Shown: in pieces, positions 1-5,116 of the stretch
Numbering within the stretch: position 1 is the first letter of the stretch
How the letters are laid out: every line of letters begins with the position of its first letter
Assembly: GCA_937864895.1 (NCBI GenBank)
Contig: CALMDF010000158.1
Location: 1 to 6,488 of the forward strand
DNA from: an uncultured Holophagales bacterium
GTDB taxonomy: Bacteria; Acidobacteriota; Thermoanaerobaculia; UBA5066
DNA: 6,488 nt
Reading direction: 5' to 3'
Translations under genes and position numbers: made by a program
Notes under the pieces: model-generated
The model's database searches: none
Told to the model about the DNA's origin: nothing
What the model saw: the letters and a program-made list of their open reading frames with translations, nothing else

Positions 1-1
1 C

Positions 2-1477
2 GCGATGCTCGCGGCCTACGTGGACGGCCCGGGCCTCCACGCCCACGGCCTCGCGGGGGACGCCCGCGCCCTCCTCGGCCGGGACCCCTCGGCGGTCCCC
101 TCGCCGAAGGACGTCGCCGGGAGCGACGCCTTCGAGACGGCCGCCGAGCTCGCCACGGAGGCGGGCCTCGCCTACCTCGCCCCGCGCGCCCGGCTGCCGC
201 TGGCGCTGCGCGACGTCCTCCTCCCCCGCCTCTCGGCGCGCCCCGCCTCGCTCGGCGTCTACGAGGAGATGGAGCTGCCGCTCGTCCCGGTCCTCGCCCG
301 GATGGAGCTGGCGGGAATCGCCGTCGACCCGGAGGCGCTCTCGGCCCTCTCCGTCGAACTCGGCGTTCGCCTCGCGGCCCTCGAGACGGAGATCCACGCG
401 GCCGCGGGCGAGCCGTTCAACGTCGGCTCCCCTCCGCAGCTCGGGCGGATCCTGTTCGAGAAGCTGGGGTACCCCGTCCTGAAGAAGACCGCGAAGACGA
501 AGAGCTACGCGACCGGCTCGGACGTCCTCGGGGAGCTCGCGGTCAAGGGCTTCCGGCCCCTCCCGGGCCTCGTCCTCGAGTGGCGGGAGCTCTCGAAGCT
601 GAAGGGGACCTACGTCGACGCCCTCCCGAGGCACGTCGCCAGGGACGGGCGGATCCACACCCGCTTCGACCAGGCCGTCGCGGCCACGGGGCGCCTCTCC
701 TCGAACGACCCGAACCTCCAGAACATCCCGGTGAGGACCGAGGCCGGGCGGGCGATCCGCAGGGCCTTCGTCGCCCCGCCCGGCCGCCTCCTCGTCGCGG
801 CCGACTACTCCCAGGTCGAGCTGCGCCTCCTCGCCCACCTCTCGGGCGACGCCGCCCTCATCGAGACGTTCCGCCGGGGCGAGGACATCCACCGCGCCAC
901 GGCGGCGAAGATCTTCGGGATCGACCCCGGTCTCGTCTCGCCCGACCAGCGGCGCGGGGCCAAGACGATCAATTTCGGGATCCTCTACGGCATGGGGCCC
1001 TTCGCCCTCGCCGGCCAGCTCGGCGTCACGCAGGGGGAGGCGAAGTCCTTCATCGCGGCCTACTTCGAGCGCTTCCCGTCGATCCGCGCCTGCCTCGACG
1101 GGATCCTCGCGAAGGCCCGCGAGACGGGGGCCACGGAGACGATCTTCGGCCGGCTGCGGCCCATCCCGGGGATCGCCGACCGCAACCACGCCGTCCGCGC
1201 GAACGCGGAGCGGATGGCGATGAACGCGCCGTTCCAGGGCTCCGCGGCCGACCTCATCAAGAAGGCGATGGCGGACCTCGACCGCCGCCTCGCGTCGGAG
1301 GTTCCGTCCGCGCAGATGCTCCTGCAGGTCCACGACGAGCTCGTCCTCGAGTGCGACGCGGCGGATGCTGACCACGTCGCGGCCCTGGCGAAGGAGACGA
1401 TGGAGGGCGTCGCCACCCTCGCGGTGCCCCTCACGGTCGACACGGCGAGCGGCGTGAACTGGGCGGCGGCCAAATAG
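2..1477 (+). CDS. polA: DNA polymerase I, C-terminal part (5' end outside window)
   Basis: Family A DNA polymerase, which fills gaps and replaces primers in replication and repair. Residues are counted from the in-frame ATG at position 5. That ATG is internal: it matches the middle of the exonuclease domain (DTML..Y region of E. coli Pol I), so the gene starts upstream. Residues 1-75 are the end of the 3'-5' exonuclease domain; about 85-490 are the polymerase domain. Motif A is DYSQVELR, with catalytic D267 and E272. The O helix carries R316, K320, F324 and Y328. Motif C is HDE, with H443 and D444. R230 lies in ATGRLSS. Spacing between these residues equals that of E. coli R668, D705, R754, K758, F762, Y766, H881 and D882. 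The C-terminus ends SGVNWAAAK, like E. coli SGENW. The exo III motif is degenerate (Y57, then R61 where E. coli has D501), so proofreading is probably absent, as in Taq. The 5' nuclease domain cannot be seen. Confidence 0.97.
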   Translation, partial: AMLAAYVDGPGLHAHGLAGDARALLGRDPSAVPSPKDVAGSDAFETAAELATEAGLAYLAPRARLPLALRDVLLPRLSARPASLGVYEEMELPLVPVLARMELAGIAVDPEALSALSVELGVRLAALETEIHAAAGEPFNVGSPPQLGRILFEKLGYPVLKKTAKTKSYATGSDVLGELAVKGFRPLPGLVLEWRELSKLKGTYVDALPRHVARDGRIHTRFDQAVAATGRLSSNDPNLQNIPVRTEAGRAIRRAFVAPPGRLLVAADYSQVELRLLAHLSGDAALIETFRRGEDIHRATAAKIFGIDPGLVSPDQRRGAKTINFGILYGMGPFALAGQLGVTQGEAKSFIAAYFERFPSIRACLDGILAKARETGATETIFGRLRPIPGIADRNHAVRANAERMAMNAPFQGSAADLIKKAMADLDRRLASEVPSAQMLLQVHDELVLECDAADADHVAALAKETMEGVATLAVPLTVDTASGVNWAAAK

Positions 1478-1484
1478 CGGGGGC

Positions 1485-1500
1485 TACAATTCGACCAATG
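1485..1500 (+). promoter_or_regulatory. Candidate -10 box placed for a leaderless or near-leaderless transcript
   Basis: The 20-base gap after polA contains TACAAT at 1485-1490, one mismatch from the sigma-70 -10 consensus TATAAT, followed by seven bases and then the ATG at 1498. Transcription starting about seven bases after the box would begin at or next to the start codon. The A/T-rich patch stands out against the surrounding GC-rich DNA. The only purine-rich run (GGGGG, 1479-1483) is 14 bases from the ATG, too far for a good ribosome binding site, which fits leaderless initiation. I see no convincing -35 at the usual spacing; that region is coding sequence of polA. A chance match, with read-through from polA, remains possible. 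Confidence 0.35.
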
Positions 1501-2394
1501 GCCCCTGTCGGCCGCCGGTCCCCCCGGCCGTTCGCGCTCCTCCTTCCGGCCCTCGTCCTCGCGCCGGTTCTCTCTGCGCAGGCCCCCGCGCCGGTCGAGA
1601 CGATCCCGGACCCGGCGCGCGTCCCACCGGCGGTGGTTCCCTTCGTCAACCCGCTCTGGCAGGACCTCGAGTCCCCGGCGGCCCTCAAGGGGCCGCCTCC
1701 GCGCCTCGTGGACCTCGACGCGAGCGCGACCCTCATCGTCGGGGTGAGGATCGACGAAGCCGGAAAGGTCTCGGAGGGGGTCGCGCCCGATCCCCCCCTC
1801 CGGGCCCTCGGTGCCGCGGCGCAGGCCCAGGCTCCCCGCTGGACCTTCAAGCCCGCGAAGAAGGACGGCCAGCCGGTGCGCTGCTGGGGGACCTACGGCG
1901 TCGACGTCGAGGTCGACCTGGAGGACGGCGTCTGGTCGGCCTTCAGCCTCGTCCCCGTCGGCAGGGAGGACCCCCTCCCCGCCCTCGGGAACGAGGCCGC
2001 CGGGGAGAAGTGGCTGAGCCGCTTCCCGTCCGCCGTCACGCCGCCCGAGCCGGGCGTCCTCTCCGTGGAGGAGGTCGACTACCTCCCGATGCCCGACAAG
2101 GTGGCGCTGAAGGTCGACTCGACGCCCCTGAGGTCGAGGGTCCTCGCCCTCGTGGAGGTCTCGGGCCTCGGGGCGGTGAAGAGGGTCGTCCCGGTCGGCG
2201 CCTTCGAGCCGCTCCTTCTCCGCTGGGTCCGCGAGAACGCCCGGACGTGGCAGCTCGCGCCGGCGAGGAAGAGGGGCGCCCCCGTCTCGGCGTGGCTCGC
2301 TCTCGACGCCACGATCGAGTACGCCCTCGACTCCGTGAAGGAGCGGGGGAAGCGCTCGATCAAGAAGAACGTCAGGGGCGTGCCGGTTCCTTGA
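1498..2394 (+). CDS. Exported protein with two TonB-C-like repeats
   Basis: A 298-residue protein, not assigned a specific function. The N-terminus has basic residues (R6, R7, R10), a hydrophobic stretch at about 12-25 and an A27-Q28-A29 site, so it looks like a cleaved signal peptide, or an uncleaved anchor as in TonB. Residues about 76-141 resemble a TonB C-terminal domain: beta-strand ATLIVGVRIDEAGKV, a helix ending in W115, then W-T-F-K-P-A with DGQPV and a closing strand. Residues about 212-277 repeat the plan in weaker form (LALVEVSGLGAVKRV, W251-Q-L-A-P-A, GAPV, closing strand). Family members bind partners in the periplasm; true TonB passes energy from ExbB/ExbD to outer-membrane receptors. 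No proline-rich spacer and no exbB/exbD are visible, so a structural or adaptor role is as likely as energy transduction. The start is the first ATG after polA. The gene ends in a TGA that overlaps the next start. Confidence 0.8.
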   Translation: MAPVGRRSPRPFALLLPALVLAPVLSAQAPAPVETIPDPARVPPAVVPFVNPLWQDLESPAALKGPPPRLVDLDASATLIVGVRIDEAGKVSEGVAPDPPLRALGAAAQAQAPRWTFKPAKKDGQPVRCWGTYGVDVEVDLEDGVWSAFSLVPVGREDPLPALGNEAAGEKWLSRFPSAVTPPEPGVLSVEEVDYLPMPDKVALKVDSTPLRSRVLALVEVSGLGAVKRVVPVGAFEPLLLRWVRENARTWQLAPARKRGAPVSAWLALDATIEYALDSVKERGKRSIKKNVRGVPVP

Positions 2395-3092
2395 AGCTCA
2401 CGACGTCCGACGCGGCCGCCCTTCTCGACGTCGACGAGTCCACCGTCCACCGCTGGATCGAGGAGCGCGCCCTCCCGGCCGAGCGGATCGCCGGACGGAC
2501 CCTCCTGAACCGCGCGGCGGTCCTCGAGTGGGCCACCGAGAACCGCGTCGCCGTCTCCTCGCGCGTCTTCCGCCCGGCCGAGACGGAAGGGGAGAGGCTC
2601 CCGTCCTTCGCCGCGGCCCTCGCGGCCGGAGGGGTCCACCACGGCGTCCCGGGCGCCACGCGGGAAGAGGTCCTCCGCGAGGCGATCGGCCGGCTCCCGC
2701 TGCCGGAAGGGAGCGACGCGGAGGACCTCCTCGCCGTCCTCCTCGCCCGGGAGACGGCGGGCTCGACGGCCATCGGGGACGGAATCGCGATTCCCCACGT
2801 CGGGGCGCCGATCGTCCTCGACGTCGACGAGGCGATCGTCAGCCTCTCCTTCCTCGCGAAACCGGTCGACTTCGGCGCGCCCGACGGGAAACCGGTGACG
2901 GTTCTCTTCACGCTCGTGACGCCGACCGTGCACGGGCACCTCCACCTCCTCGCCGCCCTGGCCTACCTCCTCCGGGACGAGTCGTTCCTGGCGGCGGTGA
3001 AGGCCGCCGCACCCGCGGAGCTCCTGCTCGACCGGGCCGCCGAGGTGGAGCGGCGAAGCGGGGGCCGCCGCCCCGCGGGCGGGCCGGACTGA
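2391..3092 (+). CDS. HTH (excisionase/MerR-type) and PTS EIIA domain fusion, probable regulator
   Basis: A 233-residue two-domain protein. Residues 1-50 (MKLTTSDAAALLDVDESTVHRWIEE onward is typical) form a helix-turn-helix of the excisionase/HTH_17 type. A linker of about 20 residues follows, then a fructose/nitrogen-type PTS EIIA domain at about 70-225. H136, in GIAIPH, matches the phosphorylated histidine of PtsN and EIIA-Fru; H183 in HGHLHLL matches the second conserved active-site histidine. EIIA receives phosphate from HPr or NPr; Ntr-type EIIAs act as switches on transporters and regulators rather than in sugar uptake. No EIIB or EIIC is present here, so regulation is the likelier role. 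The start is TTG at 2391, in the TTGA overlapping the upstream TGA; it gives exactly the usual HTH N-terminus, with AGGGG at 2374-2378 as a distant ribosome site. The stop overlaps the hyfB ATG, suggesting it acts on or with the membrane complex. Confidence 0.88.
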   Translation: MKLTTSDAAALLDVDESTVHRWIEERALPAERIAGRTLLNRAAVLEWATENRVAVSSRVFRPAETEGERLPSFAAALAAGGVHHGVPGATREEVLREAIGRLPLPEGSDAEDLLAVLLARETAGSTAIGDGIAIPHVGAPIVLDVDEAIVSLSFLAKPVDFGAPDGKPVTVLFTLVTPTVHGHLHLLAALAYLLRDESFLAAVKAAAPAELLLDRAAEVERRSGGRRPAGGPD

Positions 3093-5116
3093 TGGAGGGT
3101 GCGAGTCCGGAGGGAGCCGTCCTCCTCGCCGCCACCCTCCTCCTCGCCCTGAGCGGCGTCCCGGGGCTCCTCGCCCGCAAGGGCGGCTCCGGGGGGGAGC
3201 GGCCGTCGGCGATCCTCGCGTGCGCGGGCTCGGCGCTCGGGCTCGTCTCGTCCGCCAGGATCCTCTTCTTCGGCGCGACCTTCCGGATCGAGGTCCCGAG
3301 CCCGCTCCCCGGAGGGCCGATCCTCCTCGCGGCCGACGCGCTCTCGGCCCTCTTCCTCGTCCCGGTCTTCCTCGTCCCGGCGCTCGGCGCCGTCTACGGC
3401 CTCGGCTACTGGCCGGAGGCGGGACACCGGCGGGACGCGAGGAAGCTCCGCTTCTTCATGGGCCTCCTCGCGGCCTCGATGGCGGCCGTCCTCCTCGCCC
3501 GGAGCGGCGTCGCGTTCCTCGTTGCGTGGGAGGTGATGGCCCTCGCCGCCTTCTTCGCCGCGACGACCGAGGACCGGCAGCCCGCCGTGCGGGAGGCGGG
3601 GTGGATCTACCTCGTCGCCACGCACGCCGGGACCCTCTGCCTCTTCGGAATGACGGCGCTCCTCCACGCCACGACCGGCTCCTTCGCCTGGGAGGCACCG
3701 GACGGGGGGCTTTCGACCGCGCGCCCGGCCGGGATCGTCTTCCTCCTCGCCCTCGCCGGATTCGGAGCCAAGGCGGGGCTCTTCCCGTTCCACTTCTGGC
3801 TCCCCGGCGCCCACGCCGGCGCCCCGAGCCACGTCTCGGCCGTGATGTCGGGCGTCATGCTGAAGGTCGGCCTCTACGGCCTCCTCCGGATCACGTCGCT
3901 CTACGGCGCGCCCCCCTCCTGGTGGGGCGGCCTCCTCCTCGTCCTCGGGGCGGCCTCGGCCCTCTACGGAGCCGCCCTCGCCGCCGGGCAGGGGGACGTG
4001 AAGAGGCTCCTCGCCTATTCCTCGATCGAGAACGTGGGCATCGTCGCGACCGGGATCGGCCTCGCCCTCCTCGGGCGGGCCGCGGGGCGGCCCGAGTGGG
4101 TCGCCCTCGGCCTCGGCGGGGCGCTCCTCCACGTCCTCTTCCACTCCCTCTTCAAGCCGCTCCTCTTCCTCGGCGCGGGCGCGGTGATCCACGGGACGGG
4201 GACGCGCGAGATAGACCTGATGGGAGGGCTCCTCCGGAAGATGCCGAAGACGGGGGCGGCGTTCGCGGTCGGATGCGCCGCCGTCGCGGCCCTGCCGCCC
4301 CTGAACGGCTTCTTCTCCGAGTGGATCGTCTACCTCGGCCTCTTCCGGGCATTCTCGGGCCCGGGTGAGGCGCTCCTCGCCGCCTTCGCGGCCCCGGCGC
4401 TCGCCCTGGCGGGGGGAGTCGCCCTCGCGGCCTTCGTGAAGCTCTTCGGGATCGTCTTCCTCGGGAACGCGCGCTCGGAGAAAGCCGACAACGCCCACGA
4501 GCCGGGGCCGGCGATGCGCGTGCCGATCCTCTTCCTCGCCGCCGCCTGCCTCGTGGCGGGCCTCCTCTCCCCGCTCCTCGCCCCCGGGCTCGACGCGGCG
4601 GCGCGGGCGTGGTCGGAAGAGAGCCCCGGCGGCTCGTTGCCGCTCGCCGCCGTCGCGCCGCTCGCCGACGTCGCGACCTGGGGCGCCGCCTTCCTCGCCC
4701 TCGTCCTCCTCGCGGCGGGCGCGACCGGAGCTCTCCTTCGCCGGCGGTCCCTCTCGCGCGGCCCGACGTGGGACTGCGGCTACGCGAGGCCGACGCCGCG
4801 GATGCAGTACACGGGGAGCTCCTTCGGGGAGTGGGTCTCGGCGCGCCTCACCCCGCGCGCCGCCGCGCCCGTCCTCGAGGAACGCCGGCCGGAGGGGAGT
4901 TTCCCGCGCGCGGCCCGCGTCTCCCCGCCGGCGCCGGCGCGCGACCCGCTCCTCCTGCGGTTCCTCGAGCCCCTCGCCGGGCGCTGGGCCCGGCGCTTCC
5001 ACGACCTCCACGCCCTCCAGGAGGGGCGCCTCACGATCTACCTCGTCTACGTCCTCGGGACGCTCGTCGCGCTCCTCGGATGGAGCGTTTTTCGCGGATG
5101 GTTCCCGCCGCGGTGA
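3092..5116 (+). CDS. hyfB: HyfB/HycC-like proton-conducting antiporter subunit (first copy)
   Basis: A 674-residue, highly hydrophobic inner-membrane protein, close to the length of E. coli HyfB. It belongs to the NuoL/NuoM/MrpA antiporter family that moves protons (or Na+) in complex I, group 4 hydrogenases and related complexes. Key channel residues are visible: E147 in WEVMALAAFF (TM5), K227 in FGAKAGLFPFHFWLP (TM7), K258 in GVMLKVGLYG (TM8), the H347/H351/K355 series with 4-residue spacing as in NuoL TM11, and K450 in AAFVKLFGIVFLG (TM12). Residues 560-580 hold the HyfB/HycC signature WDCGYARPTPRMQYTGSSF, which separates it from NuoL, NuoM and Mrp subunits. A final membrane helix is near 646-668. 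The ATG shares its A with the TGA of the regulator gene (TGATG), implying coupled translation; no strong Shine-Dalgarno precedes it. One oddity is F350-H351 where HyfB relatives usually have N-H. Whether the complex holds a NiFe site cannot be seen. Confidence 0.93.
   Translation: MEGASPEGAVLLAATLLLALSGVPGLLARKGGSGGERPSAILACAGSALGLVSSARILFFGATFRIEVPSPLPGGPILLAADALSALFLVPVFLVPALGAVYGLGYWPEAGHRRDARKLRFFMGLLAASMAAVLLARSGVAFLVAWEVMALAAFFAATTEDRQPAVREAGWIYLVATHAGTLCLFGMTALLHATTGSFAWEAPDGGLSTARPAGIVFLLALAGFGAKAGLFPFHFWLPGAHAGAPSHVSAVMSGVMLKVGLYGLLRITSLYGAPPSWWGGLLLVLGAASALYGAALAAGQGDVKRLLAYSSIENVGIVATGIGLALLGRAAGRPEWVALGLGGALLHVLFHSLFKPLLFLGAGAVIHGTGTREIDLMGGLLRKMPKTGAAFAVGCAAVAALPPLNGFFSEWIVYLGLFRAFSGPGEALLAAFAAPALALAGGVALAAFVKLFGIVFLGNARSEKADNAHEPGPAMRVPILFLAAACLVAGLLSPLLAPGLDAAARAWSEESPGGSLPLAAVAPLADVATWGAAFLALVLLAAGATGALLRRRSLSRGPTWDCGYARPTPRMQYTGSSFGEWVSARLTPRAAAPVLEERRPEGSFPRAARVSPPAPARDPLLLRFLEPLAGRWARRFHDLHALQEGRLTIYLVYVLGTLVALLGWSVFRGWFPPR

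Noticed and set aside
580..1371. Second + strand frame inside polA (263 codons)
   Set aside because: Pro/Arg/Gly-rich out-of-frame reading of the conserved polymerase domain; no domain or plausible start context.
1478..1497. Rho-independent terminator after polA
   Set aside because: The 20-base gap has no inverted repeat and no T run, so no intrinsic terminator is visible.
2010..2390. Upstream extension of the HTH-EIIA frame to an ATG at 2010
   Set aside because: The extension is Arg/Gly-rich shadow sequence inside the TonB-like gene. The helix-turn-helix begins exactly at the TTG at 2391.
2528..3091. Upstream extension of the first hyfB frame to an ATG at 2528
   Set aside because: It overlaps the whole EIIA domain in another frame and reads as Arg/Pro/Gly-rich noise. 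The hydrophobic protein begins at ATG 3092.
3220..4368. Alternative + strand frame within the first hyfB (382 codons)
   Set aside because: Arg/Pro-rich shadow of a membrane protein gene, with no membrane helices or recognisable motif.
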